Below the pieces are notes generated by a model, which did no database searches, had not been told where the DNA came from, and saw nothing but the letters and a program-made list of their open reading frames with translations. A program made the translations under genes and the position numbers. From a virus, in the IMG/VR virus record IMGVR_UViG_3300010885_028658, positions 1 through 23,740 of that record: a stretch of 23,740 nt of DNA, one strand, 5' to 3'. Position 1 is the first letter of the stretch. Each line of letters opens with the position of its first letter. Positions 15,901-21,078 of this stretch are shown one piece after another.

Positions 15901-18288
15901 TCTGCAATGGGCGGAGCCTACTCAACAGCAACTGGCAAAACACCCGAAGAAATTATTTTAGACGGCGATGAATTCATAACTCCTACACAGGTACCTGCAC
16001 CAGAAGAAAACATTCCAGGACAGATATTAGATAGTGTTAGTATTAAAGTTTTCCAGAATACAAATACCGGTTCAGCTCCAATGCAGAATACAGTATTAAT
16101 CAGCGATGGTTCAACTACGCGATATCCGATCGGATTAACTATACTTGAGTCGTCTTCAATTTTAGTATATGTGAATAAAGTAAAATATGGATACTATGAT
16201 TATAATGATGATAGCAACCTAGATTATACTATCAATTTTAATACTAATGAGATTGTATTTTTCACAGCGCCACCTATAAACGCACTAATTGAAATTATTG
16301 CAATCGGCAGGGGTGGAGTAGGATTATTAGATTATCAAGAGTTCATTACAGACGGTAATACAGATCTATTCTTAACACAAGCAGAATATGAAATGACACA
16401 ATCAGTATTTGTAACTCTTGACGGTGACCATGTGGATACGAGATTTACAAATAGCTCAGATATTGCTGCTACTACTGGCGCAGATATCGCACTAGAAAAA
16501 GCCATAGTTCAGTTTGCAAATAAACCATCTGCAGGACAAATATTAAAAATTATTGTGTTTGGAGCATCATTAAATTCAGACAGTAGCGGGCAATCGGTTA
16601 TTCGAGTAAACAATCAACGATTTACTTTTACCGGTAATCGTACATTTGAATTAGATAAGTTTATAGACCTGTCAAGAAGCTCAGCATCAAGTTCAATGAT
16701 AGTGATGTTGAATAATAAAAAATTACGCGGTGCAGACACGTATTATGTAGTGTATGATGGAACAAATAATAATGTTCTAGTAGGTACAGATCCAGTTGCA
16801 ACGATAACAGCAGTAGATATTAAAGTTTATATCAATAATATATTGCAACCTTTCGTTACAGCATATGTTTATGACGGTGTTACAAAGACGGTAACTGTAA
16901 ACACGGCTTTCTTAGAATTACAGGATGTTATTAAAATTGAAATATTAGTTAGCTCAGAATATTCAATTAGTGCGAATAATAATTTAAACATCAACTCGAG
17001 TGTAGCAATGACCAGCGGCGATCGTTTAGAAGTAACATGGTTTAGTGAATATGCAACATATGATATTGTGTCTGATACATATGCTGGCGGAAAAGTAAAC
17101 TATCCTCTTTCTCGTGCCCCACTAGACGATAATTATGTTTGGGTGTATGTAAACGGCGAGAGATTATTAAAAGGCACAGATTTTTATGTTTCGTTGCCAC
17201 GCAATGTAGTTTACATTACTAATGACTCAGTATCAACAGACGTTGTTGAAATTGTACAATTCGGAAATCAAATTTATAAAGATCCTAAGGCATATGAAAT
17301 TTATAAAGATATGTTAAACATTACTCATTATAATAGATATTCTTTAGGTGAAATTAAATTAGCCGCAGATTTAAATTATTACGATACAGAAATTCTAGTA
17401 ACCGATGCAAGTATGTTAGATAATCCAATTGCTAATAGAAATATTCCAGGAGCAATTAGTATTAATAACGAACGAATCGAATATCTAACAAAAACAGGTA
17501 ATATTCTCGGACAGCTAAGACGCGGTAGTATGGGGTCGGCGATCGGAGTTAATTATCCAGCAGGAACTAGACTATCTAATGCAGGTGCAAGTGATATAAT
17601 ATCTTATTCTGACACACAGGAAAAAGAAGACTTTATCAGTGGCGGCCCAGTTACATTTGTCTACGACGGTAGCACACACTTTGAACTTAACAGTAAAGTG
17701 GAATATGGTAATGGAAATAAAGATAATCTAATTGTTACTGTAAATGATAAAACAATTAAATCTTCTAGTTATACCTTAACAGCTACGTCAACTGGCGGAT
17801 TTGTAATATTAAGTACGCCTGTGCAGTACGAAGATGGAACTAATATTGCATTAGCAGCTAATGATGTGATTTCTGTCACATCGCTACTAGTAGGCCCATT
17901 GAGCTTCGTACCACTACTTTCTGACAGAGCATTTACTGCCCGTAGCAGTATTCCGACAGAATTTAGGATGTGTGACCAAATTGATGTATTTGTTGGCGGC
18001 CGCAGACTTAGAAAAGACGCATTAAAAGTTTATTCCGAAGAACTAGGTGCAAGTAGTCCGGGTGCTGATACAATAGTAGCTCCTGAGTTCTCAGTTGATG
18101 GTATTAATAATTATATCAGAATAACTGAACCAGTATCAGCCGGCACACGTATCTTAGTAATTAGAAAAACAGGTAGAATTTGGTACGATAGAGCTGAAAC
18201 TACTGCTAGCAAAGGTATTACCTTACTAGATAATATAAACCCGATTGCAAAATTCATAGATCAAAAGTCGACTGAGTTGCCTGAATAA
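3928..18288 (+). CDS. Giant 4786-residue virion structural protein with FG-GAP propeller
   Basis: One unbroken frame, roughly 0.5 MDa, in the slot where T4 has genes 7 and 8. I recognise it as the giant structural protein type of marine T4-like phages. Landmarks: N-terminal module 1-150 (LPQVFQTDANDKFF, LIQPGTLEKTVGYIGKRYGK, SHYSWNPPIDWDKF, YYWVPSGPPP); WSRYNRWFHRSVLEY at 432; a tryptophan-rich block near 1179 (DWWESEYGPAPYTS); a block at 1925-2105; an FG-GAP-like propeller at about 2173-2880; an RLWWNLSTAKWVYYEQGD block from 2960; two glycine-rich GATA-type repeats (about 3266-3325 and 3622-3698); ATGKTPEEIILDGDEFITP at about 4001; and a C-terminal PGAISINNERIEYL / LGQLRRGSMG module (4507-4544). 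CBM5/12-like units are scattered through it. No signal peptide, transmembrane segment or catalytic motif was seen. No Shine-Dalgarno precedes the ATG, two bases after the gp6 stop. It is probably a peripheral baseplate or host-contact protein; function is inferred from position and domains. Confidence 0.85.
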   Translation: MANNVFPKSQLPIRRTVEFLPQVFQTDANDKFFNGVFDPLIQPGTLEKTVGYIGKRYGKTYKGGDVYLDTDNTLRSRYQLEPAIITRVDGEITSFYDYLDLKNMLSFFGNTEERDDLTMHQSHYSWNPPIDWDKFINYRDYYWVPSGPPPLRVYGQNSTVTSTYRVKLAEQSAFVFFPDGYTNNPTLTLYRGQKYKFIVNAPGNGFSIRTSYDTGSLLYVPDMAYQAGAMVLFDGGLWKAKVAIAPGDGSTIDKNSQDWEFVELADSPTALDYTNGLTNNGVENGTVTFDIPYNAPDVLYYQSKTDPNRFGRILIEDIISNTTLDIEKEILNKVTYTSGNNITFSNGMIVTFGGNVTPAKYIKGTWLVEGVGTKISLTLFDELVIPVLTATRPEVLFDNDGFDDVPFDDATTYPASQDYITIAKSSKDANPWSRYNRWFHRSVLEYSHRISGSSFDSGETARAKRPILEFQANLKLFQHGTHAKATVDFIDTFTTDVFSKIEGSTGYNIDGEDVFEGSRVLVVADKDSLANNQIYEINFITFEGRKQITLKTVEDTLSIIGETVLVKRGAMNQGLMYYFDGSSWLPSQAKASVNQSPRFDVFDESGISFGDKETYPVSTFVGTKIISYMENPAGVADKYLGFALSHLNIDNIGDIQFANDWDIDTFTYEVDRQAITGRIITGYYKFNDTGDYANGWIETSNKYIQPIIDSQIIQIATSSVTLTTIDWDKLDDTAEIYFYLNGVKLTTSYTRSSKTFTFNRTFAVNDVLVVKVFANIPPDTGYYEIPVALEKNAGNKPIESFTFGQAVDHVTTGLEFYPEFTGLFAGDSGNLRDISGYQQYTTRFLKHANLSGLSIFILADKDFNIIKSIKFAKKAYTEFKNNFLTAIGQINYDSNIANFVDAAIKEITKAKTDASPFSNSDMIGSGSYTPIYYTVEDTGIKTIALSEQFSLDLYPTHTRRAVYVYHNDRQLIVNKEYDFNLTFPFVNLMIDLQEGDSIEIREYTSTAINFIPETPTKLGMYKKYFPKKFLDDTYVEPRMMIQGHDGSLIAAFGDYRDDAILELELRIYNNIKSEYDEEIFDNDAVLGGYYQTGVFGRDKVSEIINREFLGWISNSNVNYINNNYFDSENSFTYTYSKMADPTGTQNLLGYWRGIYRWFYDTDRPHRCPWEMLGFSEQPDWWESEYGPAPYTSNNLILWDDLANGVIRQGPRAGQYSRYSRSTLLSHIPVDGDGKLLSPLDSNLAQNFSLVNAQADFALGDVAPVEHAWYNSSEYPFAISLALALLRPVDFIGQNFNRIQSTTNILKQKVYRASGTFIVQEDLLPDNLGTTDTNGLVNWGADYLKSQNIDIGVLGTQVIAAIDIALTHRLSGFVDQNQQKFILDSKTPSSTSGNVFVPPENQKIFFNISTPIRTIVYSGVIIEKLERGWKVRGYDTLQPYFKYFEPIPTQSDGLMAVGGVSEEFIVWTAQQFFGNGVIIQYQNEYYRSLSSHTSGLTFDSTLWKKLPGLPKKNAVEALNRKTFNTVSESSLNYGTILTTIQSVVDFLFGYEQYLISQGFKFDRYDSDNKVTQNWTTSAKEFMYWTVHNWAIGSLITLSPAAEKLDMSFAIGVPADLLDSFYDYQVYKSDGTPIAPSYLNIKREIQRVTVETTNTTDGIYFFKTHLVIKEHVVIFDDRTVFNDVIYDKATGYRQERIKSRGFRTVDWDGDYTSPGFIYDNVNISVWQPYTDYKLGDIVSYKSNTWTSQKNQVGTLEFDNTKWTILDSTPEKSLVPNFDYRINQFSDYYNLDSDGLESSQRDLGRHAVGYQKREYLQNLAEDDVTQFQLYQGFIRDKGTINAATKIFDKLSKTTEDAIVVNEEWAFSVGTFGGKDQLKEIEFSLDKGKFQLNPQPIVFVSAEPSITLLDQYLRIPPSQFTKSDSPFVTNMLPKVAADNLQTAGYVKLDQVDYILKSRSDIINVDIAEVRENDHFWITFDSYSWTVLRLNKKPILSITSVTKLNTTVTLTFNRDHKLAVGDVIGITEIVNLTGFFEISSATLRTITITVALNAKEPLVDQSTVYGIYGFTEARIKSSADLSPTSAAALKAGAKLWLDSVEGIGWQVVEKNKVFEYKQLTNYGTTVPLGAGSAVLHADILKQTIVSMPASSIVTTYLESDTLQIKQVILPELILTSILGNSFGSAMAVSPDNRWLVIGAPNASGALSHFRGEYSATVDYNEGDIVLSHGKLWTANKFVPKNKDDSTHNIIGLGSSDWDTATVVSYDPVHGTSVGPAKQGLINIYQWTNNNWQLFKILLSPRIAANELFGSKISIGFDGFDYWMSVSAPGALADRGRVYLFKFSGTEWVMHENNNYRGVYESNVRYHKGSIVWWDSKLWEAQVDINEDSASDSTIAIQSNDPTFAAEWKQIDPVFTQNSLPTNIALVDDGSTLGLGLLSKTQQAELTKQGDQFGNSIAMNKDGSILVVGAPDSDGEYFENYKGEWNNYQEYQVGDVVKYVGNNNNPGYSSQGYYKLVDVRVWTDSTPYDSTLTFNSVNQSPENGDPWISVGDSSSYSTGKIYIYQRDSNQIYQLKQTVTAQSLNDINDTGIKEYLYIGDKFGFAVDVDASGKNIVISSPLADINLQNQGSVYYLSSVNLDTPEWRLKQKLESYDEYNNILFGSSVSISAGTERIVVGAKNTPYKKYSYFSDNTIFDKNTTSFSEFQGYAGQVYSFERVGGKYLLSEKLQADLQEHESFGHSVDATADVIVVGSPNYQTITNRLIDDVVIGTRYTIVSTGNATKPTDFRLVGAITGDVGESFVATKSGIVSAGSFVVGKIYIIRSTGSTLFTSIGAADNEPGTVFKATGIGSGDGTAVQGTGSVSTVDLIGTVRTFTKINGNSSFTTLEQQELLVDTTKIKNIALIDNIKNIKISDVDIVDNAKLKILDVAEQELKFKTPYDPATYTNGTDEQVVAPDSAWFEKNVGRLWWNLSTAKWVYYEQGDTAYKVGNWNRLITGASIDVYEWVESVLLPSEWSALADTADGIANGISGQPLYPNDDVYSVKQIYNPTTQLLTDTRYYYWVKGSTISPTNVVGRKLSAAAVAALIVDPAILGSPTLAIIDSDTILAYNFANALTSGSGLLNIELYKDEIIVNPVHKEYLLLSEGVADSIPNSLLETKWIDSLVGFDQAGNPVPDSKLPDRDKYGLSFRPRQSMFKNKATVLQTVVNNINLILATQPFSDTLNFNTLNLFDDVPAVELNDYDEAVSTLVDLTQYPVTRVRRAVLVPNIINGEIDTIDIVESGFGYKIAPYIEIEGGGTGATASVTIDKQGRINSVLIVTRGKRYDSALVKIREYSVLVESDPSIDGYWAIYSWDQDRNQFYRRKAQGYDTRRYWESVDWWKDGYSPLTKIAFEIPALYLEPTLIVNVGELIRVQEYGNGGWAVLAKTEPGLGDVLGNYILVGRNYGTIALKESLYNTSTTSIGYDNVGFYDTNLYDLYPATELRNILKAVKEDIFVDDLTVEWNKLFFTSISYAFSEQPTIDWAFKTSFINATHNVGTLEQKLNYKNDNLPAYQQYLEEIKPYRTSIREYTSRYNFVEPSNTTAVDFDLPPVYSPRDGKIVPVGQGYNLFDQYPWKFWADNQGFSISEINVSYGGENYITPPKVIIEGNGTGATARAFVSNGVVSGVEVTSPGKNYTLTPTITLVGGNGSSLKIAKAAATLGDSKARIFDMTLKFDRITKDGILASFSNSQHFDVTGVTAVFDLTYAPTRDKNKIKIYKNSQLVLNSEYNLQFYRSTVDTYRLLKGKLIFITPLVKGDTVDIEYEKNDELLDGVNRIQKYYAPKDGMVGNDVSQLITGIDFGGVQVQGTTFEVTGGWDALPWFTDGWDSVDPNSDYYVVVDGSTATIKLPFIPAAGQMISIYVKRADTKNTVRIDDPFYDRYDGSTVLENGLKARPSTSLMPSFRGDGSTTDVNFEGYFRMHAGDLMIFRPFESDGSVEINDPNLLDTKIIGGSLSAMGGAYSTATGKTPEEIILDGDEFITPTQVPAPEENIPGQILDSVSIKVFQNTNTGSAPMQNTVLISDGSTTRYPIGLTILESSSILVYVNKVKYGYYDYNDDSNLDYTINFNTNEIVFFTAPPINALIEIIAIGRGGVGLLDYQEFITDGNTDLFLTQAEYEMTQSVFVTLDGDHVDTRFTNSSDIAATTGADIALEKAIVQFANKPSAGQILKIIVFGASLNSDSSGQSVIRVNNQRFTFTGNRTFELDKFIDLSRSSASSSMIVMLNNKKLRGADTYYVVYDGTNNNVLVGTDPVATITAVDIKVYINNILQPFVTAYVYDGVTKTVTVNTAFLELQDVIKIEILVSSEYSISANNNLNINSSVAMTSGDRLEVTWFSEYATYDIVSDTYAGGKVNYPLSRAPLDDNYVWVYVNGERLLKGTDFYVSLPRNVVYITNDSVSTDVVEIVQFGNQIYKDPKAYEIYKDMLNITHYNRYSLGEIKLAADLNYYDTEILVTDASMLDNPIANRNIPGAISINNERIEYLTKTGNILGQLRRGSMGSAIGVNYPAGTRLSNAGASDIISYSDTQEKEDFISGGPVTFVYDGSTHFELNSKVEYGNGNKDNLIVTVNDKTIKSSSYTLTATSTGGFVILSTPVQYEDGTNIALAANDVISVTSLLVGPLSFVPLLSDRAFTARSSIPTEFRMCDQIDVFVGGRRLRKDALKVYSEELGASSPGADTIVAPEFSVDGINNYIRITEPVSAGTRILVIRKTGRIWYDRAETTASKGITLLDNINPIAKFIDQKSTELPE
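4594..4710 (+). repeat. CBM5/12-like unit 1 in the giant protein
   Basis: Residues about 223-261 carry YQAGAMVLFDGGLWKAKV and end in a W-E-F-V strand. The pattern (Tyr, short gap, G-[DAS]-x-V, short turn, LW/TW-x-A, then a closing Trp strand about 25 residues later) resembles the aromatic core of carbohydrate-binding module families 5/12. Small isolated copies of this fold are common in phage adhesins. The call rests on pattern only. Confidence 0.45.
8338..8442 (+). repeat. CBM5/12-like unit 2 in the giant protein (degenerate)
   Basis: Residues about 1471-1505 read FFGNGVIIQYQNEYYRSL and close with a STLWKKLPG strand. The spacing matches the other units, but the leading Gly-Asp is replaced by Gly-Asn-Gly-Val and the central LW by YY. 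It is the weakest of the six. Confidence 0.33.
9097..9216 (+). repeat. CBM5/12-like unit 3 in the giant protein
   Basis: Residues about 1724-1763 contain WQPYTDYKLGDIVSYKSNTW followed by a closing NTKWTIL strand. This is the cleanest match of the series to the CBM5/12 pattern, with YxxGDxVxYxxxxW and three exposed-type aromatics that could form a sugar-stacking surface. It lies upstream of the FG-GAP propeller. Confidence 0.5.
10540..10692 (+). repeat. CBM5/12-like unit 4, inserted in propeller blade 1
   Basis: Residues about 2205-2255 contain GEYSATVDYNEGDIVLSHGK, then LWTANKFV and a closing SSDWDTA. The unit interrupts blade 1 between its VIGAPNASG strand and its closing GLINIYQW strand, so it would protrude from the propeller edge. 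Confidence 0.5.
10972..11148 (+). repeat. CBM5/12-like unit 5, between propeller blades 2 and 3
   Basis: Residues about 2349-2407 contain YRGVYESNVRYHKGSIVWWD, then SKLWEAQVDIN and a closing AEWKQID. The opening YRG/YKGE segment resembles that of units 4 and 6, so these three look like copies of one module placed around the propeller. Confidence 0.5.
11347..11556 (+). repeat. CBM5/12-like unit 6, inserted in propeller blade 3
   Basis: Residues about 2474-2543 contain YKGEWNNYQEYQVGDVVKYV, an expanded central loop, GYYKLVDVRVW, and a closing GDPWISVGD. It sits between the blade-3 LVVGAPDSDG strand and its closing GKIYIYQ strand, the same loop position as unit 4 in blade 1. Confidence 0.48.
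12205..12492 (+). repeat. Tandem GxxYxIxSxG-type phage tail repeats inserted in propeller blade 6
   Basis: Two related units follow each other at residues about 2760-2855. The first starts IGTRYTIVSTGNATKPTDF and ends GESFVATKSG. The second starts VGKIYIIRSTGSTLFTSIGA and ends GTVFKATGIGSGDGTA. The pattern (G-x-x-Y-x-I-x-S-x-G, then F-x-x-x-G-A, then G-x-x-F-x-A-T) is one I know as a recurring small unit in phage tail and fibre proteins. The pair separates VVGSPNYQT from a closing GTVRTF strand. Confidence 0.55.
13723..13905 (+). repeat. Glycine-rich GGxGATA repeat, copy 1, in the giant protein
   Basis: Residues about 3266-3325 read GEIDTIDIVESGFGYKIAP, IEIEGGGTGATASVTI, then GRINSVLIVTRGKRY. 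The unit has the form (V-x-x-x-G-x-G-Y-x-x-x-P-x-[VI]-x-I-x-G-G-G-x-G-A-x-A), repeated once with degeneration. Such units are widespread in phage structural proteins and probably form a beta-prism-like fold. Confidence 0.65.
14788..15020 (+). repeat. Glycine-rich GGxGATA repeat, copy 2, in the giant protein
   Basis: Residues about 3622-3698 contain ISEINVSYGGENYITPPKV, IEGNGTGATARAFV, then VSGVEVTSPGKNYTLTP and a degenerate LVGGNGSSLKIAKAAATLGD. It repeats the layout of copy 1 about 350 residues upstream, with the second half better preserved. Confidence 0.65.
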
Positions 18289-18291
18289 ATA
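18284..18291 (+). promoter_or_regulatory. Candidate late promoter overlapping the giant gene's stop codon
   Basis: AATAAATA matches T4 late TATAAATA at seven of eight bases and overlaps the TAA of the giant gene. With T4 spacing, transcription would begin near 18297, inside the first possible ATG (18296) of the next gene and 20 bases before the second ATG (18317). That geometry would leave a short leader carrying AAAGAG. The match may be chance in AT-rich DNA. Confidence 0.42.
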
Positions 18292-18316
18292 GTATATGGA
18301 GAAAAAAGAGCCTAAA

Positions 18317-18964
18317 ATGGAACAAAATCAGAATCATACTAGTAAAAAACCAGAACAAAAACCGCACGAAACCGGCGGGTTCCACTTCGAAGGGCATATC
18401 AAAATATTTGATCCCCAGACACAAGAGGTGTTTATTGATAAACGAAATGCCATCCACTATGAAAACATGTCAGTGGCAATGGTTCAAAGTCTTTCAAATC
18501 AAGGACAAGGGTGGATTTATCAAATGGCATTTGGTACAGGCGGTACAATTGTTGACCCAACCGGTCTTATTACCTATCTAACTCCAAACACTGTAGGTGT
18601 AAATTCAAGTTTATATAATCAAACTTATCAAAAGATCGTTGATCAAAATTCATCTCAAAACACCGATCCTGTAAGAAATAAAATGGAAGTTAGACATATT
18701 AGCGGAGCAACATACAGTGATATTATTGTTAGCTGTTTACTAGACTACGGTGAACCAGACGGTCAGGATGCATTTGACAACAGTCAGAATATGAGCGGAA
18801 ATTTTATTTTTGATGAGCTAGGGTTAAAAAGTTATAACTCAGCAGGAGAGGGTAAACTCTTAACACATGTTATTTTCCACCCAGTACAAAAGTCATTAAA
18901 CAGACTTTTACAGATTGATTATACGATCCGTGTACAGAGCTTAACTGGTTTCACGGAGGTTTAA
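18317..18964 (+). CDS. Conserved tail/baseplate-associated structural protein, unknown function
   Basis: A 215-residue soluble protein if started at 18317. An in-frame ATG at 18296 would add seven residues, but that codon has no ribosome site and may lie upstream of the mRNA start, whereas 18317 has AAAGAG six bases before it. The first 20 or so residues are Lys/Gln-rich and probably flexible. The folded part begins at GGFHFEGHIKIFDPQTQEVF and continues DKRNAIHYENMS, then AFGTGGTIVDPTGLITYLTP, which suggests a beta-rich virion protein. The C-terminus (LNRLLQIDYTIRVQSL) is a long strand pair. I believe relatives occur beside collar and fibre genes in T4-like marine phages, but I cannot assign it to a named T4 gene. 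It lies three bases upstream of the collar fibre gene, whose ribosome site is inside its last codons, so the two are probably co-translated. Confidence 0.78.
   Translation: MEQNQNHTSKKPEQKPHETGGFHFEGHIKIFDPQTQEVFIDKRNAIHYENMSVAMVQSLSNQGQGWIYQMAFGTGGTIVDPTGLITYLTPNTVGVNSSLYNQTYQKIVDQNSSQNTDPVRNKMEVRHISGATYSDIIVSCLLDYGEPDGQDAFDNSQNMSGNFIFDELGLKSYNSAGEGKLLTHVIFHPVQKSLNRLLQIDYTIRVQSLTGFTEV
18955..18959 (+). promoter_or_regulatory. Ribosome binding site of the collar fibre gene
   Basis: GGAGG lies eight bases before the ATG at 18968, within the last codons of the preceding gene. It is the strongest Shine-Dalgarno in the window and fixes the start of the collar protein. Confidence 0.8.
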
Positions 18965-18967
18965 TAA

Positions 18968-21064
18968 ATGCCATATAACGTAAATTTTACCGACAAAACA
19001 AATACAGCTATTCCTGTATATGATAATGTTACTGACGAAAGCACTAGCTTAAAATTTCCAGGGCGCAATGTTACAGGCTACGGCCAAGTTATTGCAGAAA
19101 ATTTTTTACACCTGCTAGAAAATTTTGCAAGTCCAGCAGATGCTGCCGGCAATGGTCCGGCGAACCCGATTGAAGGTCAGCTATGGTATAACACCACAGA
19201 CGGTACCTTAATGATTTTTGATAATGTCACTTGGAAAGCAGCAGGCAATATTCAAAAATCTGCCACAGCTCCTGATATTGCAGAAGACAAGGTAGGTGAA
19301 ATTTGGGTAGACACAGTTAAGCAACAATTATATGTATGGTCCGGAAAAACATGGGTACTGGTCGGACCACAGTTCAGTAGTGAAAATGGATTAAGAACTG
19401 GAGTTATTGTTGATTCAATAAGCGATACTGATAACACTACACGAAACATTATTAAACTGCTATCGGATGAAATTCCAGTGGCAATTATTAGTAAAGATTC
19501 TTTTGTCCCTAAAATTTCAATTACTGGCTTCGATCAAATAAAGACTGGTATTAATATCAATACATCTCCGATTGGTAATGCAGTATCGATAGCCAAGCTA
19601 TATGGAACTGCGCAAAGCGCAGAATCTTTAATAGTTGCTGATGCACAAGTTCAGGCTGCTAAATTTTTAAGATCTGATATTATTAATACCACAGAATATA
19701 GTTTTAATGTTCGAAATAACCAAGGTATTACTCTAGGTGTTGATGGAACATTTAGATTAACTAATACATTAACATCTGCTTCGATTTATAATGCAACACC
19801 CGGAAGTAGTATTGATTTACAAGTTAATTCCGATGGAAACCCTAGTACCACATTGCGAGTAATTGGCAATAAGATAGGTATTAATTTACTAACTCCGCAA
19901 GTAGAATTAGATGTTCAAGGAAGTGTTGGTGTAACTAATACTATTCGAATTGCCGGCACTGATAATAGTACAAGTTTCACTAACGGTAGTTTTACTACTA
20001 AAGGTGGCGCCGCCATTACAAAAAATTTACTTGTGGGAACAACTTTAGAAGTAGGTGGGCTAACAACATTACATGCAGTTTTGCCTAAATCTTCTAACTC
20101 ATATGATATTGGATCGGACACATTAAAATGGGGAACTGTTTATGCAAATTCAATTAATGCTGGAACCCTTAAGGGAGTATTAGATGGTGACGTAGCGGGC
20201 AACGCTAGAACATCTACAAATTTAAGATTTAAAACCAGTTTCAGACTAGACGGCGATGTTTCGTCGAATTCGGTTCTATTTGACGGCTCGTTCGAAGGGT
20301 TAACTAAAGTATTCACTACTAAATTAACCGCCGACATTATTGCTGGTCAAGATGAGCCCTTTCCAAATATTTCAACAGAAGAAGATCAGGTATTGGTATA
20401 TCGATCAACTGTAGGTCTATTGAAAGAAACCAGAGATGTTTTTGTAGGAGACCTTGGAGTACCGATCGGCGCAATAATGCCATTTGCAGGAGCAAACGTT
20501 CCGGACGGATATTTGTTATGCGACGGTAGCGAACAAGAAAAAGCCAAATACAAAGCATTATATGATGTAATCGGCGATGTTCATGGGGTTCCGACTAAAG
20601 GAGCCGGTACATTTGTATTGCCAGACCTAAGAGGCAGATTTTCATTGGGCCTTGATAATATGGACAATGGAACACAGGTACCTAACATATCTGGATACGG
20701 TGGATATACTGATGCTGGTGGCGGAACAGCTAATAGAATCCCAGGCACATCTGGAAAAACACTTGGCGGCAGCGCAGGTTCAGCAACAAATTCTCTAAAC
20801 ATTAATAATTTACCGAACCATCAACATAATTTACAACCACTAGATCATCCGGGCGTACAGTATTCTGTAGTTAGGTTAGATAGTGCACCAGTAGCAGGTA
20901 CCAGTCCTGGGTCAGGGCCAGGGCCAACAGCCGCCGGCCAAGCGCAATACTTTAATGCAACTGGGGGTATCGATACAACAGCATCGTTGGGAACGGAATT
21001 TAGTATTCTAAATCCGTACCTATCTTTAAATTACATCATTAGATCCGGCATGCCGGCATTCTAA
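18968..21064 (+). CDS. Tail fibre protein with C-terminal tail-collar domain
   Basis: A 698-residue fibre protein, likely trimeric. Residues 1 to about 190 form a module shared with the next two genes: GRNVTGYGQVIAENFLHLLE, then GQLWYN at 70 and GEIWVD at 110. The middle (about 200-490) looks like a fibre shaft, with IGINLLTPQVELDVQG near 303, SYDIGSDTLKWGTVYA at 378 and GNARTSTNL near 411. From about 497 comes the phage tail-collar domain: GVPIGAIMPFAG, VPDGYLLCDGSE and LPDLRGRFSLG. A Gly/Ser-rich segment follows, then NLPNHQHNL (H618 and H620) and the typical end NPYLSLNYIIRSG. In T4 short tail fibre gp12, histidines in an HxH motif bind a metal ion at the trimer axis; the same is plausible here. 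By family it is a receptor-contacting or collar fibre; the receptor is unknown. Confidence 0.88.
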   Translation: MPYNVNFTDKTNTAIPVYDNVTDESTSLKFPGRNVTGYGQVIAENFLHLLENFASPADAAGNGPANPIEGQLWYNTTDGTLMIFDNVTWKAAGNIQKSATAPDIAEDKVGEIWVDTVKQQLYVWSGKTWVLVGPQFSSENGLRTGVIVDSISDTDNTTRNIIKLLSDEIPVAIISKDSFVPKISITGFDQIKTGININTSPIGNAVSIAKLYGTAQSAESLIVADAQVQAAKFLRSDIINTTEYSFNVRNNQGITLGVDGTFRLTNTLTSASIYNATPGSSIDLQVNSDGNPSTTLRVIGNKIGINLLTPQVELDVQGSVGVTNTIRIAGTDNSTSFTNGSFTTKGGAAITKNLLVGTTLEVGGLTTLHAVLPKSSNSYDIGSDTLKWGTVYANSINAGTLKGVLDGDVAGNARTSTNLRFKTSFRLDGDVSSNSVLFDGSFEGLTKVFTTKLTADIIAGQDEPFPNISTEEDQVLVYRSTVGLLKETRDVFVGDLGVPIGAIMPFAGANVPDGYLLCDGSEQEKAKYKALYDVIGDVHGVPTKGAGTFVLPDLRGRFSLGLDNMDNGTQVPNISGYGGYTDAGGGTANRIPGTSGKTLGGSAGSATNSLNINNLPNHQHNLQPLDHPGVQYSVVRLDSAPVAGTSPGSGPGPTAAGQAQYFNATGGIDTTASLGTEFSILNPYLSLNYIIRSGMPAF

Positions 21065-21078
21065 TAACGGAATAAACT

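Noticed and set aside
3928-18288. Possibility that the giant frame is an assembly or frameshift fusion of several genes
   Set aside because: No internal region shows a stop/start junction with a ribosome site, and recognisable modules run from N- to C-terminus in one frame; a natural single gene is the simplest reading.
18961-18970. TTAATAAATG before the collar gene, partly like a late promoter
   Set aside because: It overlaps the ATG itself, so a transcript starting downstream would lose the start codon; it is explained by the stop codon plus ATG.
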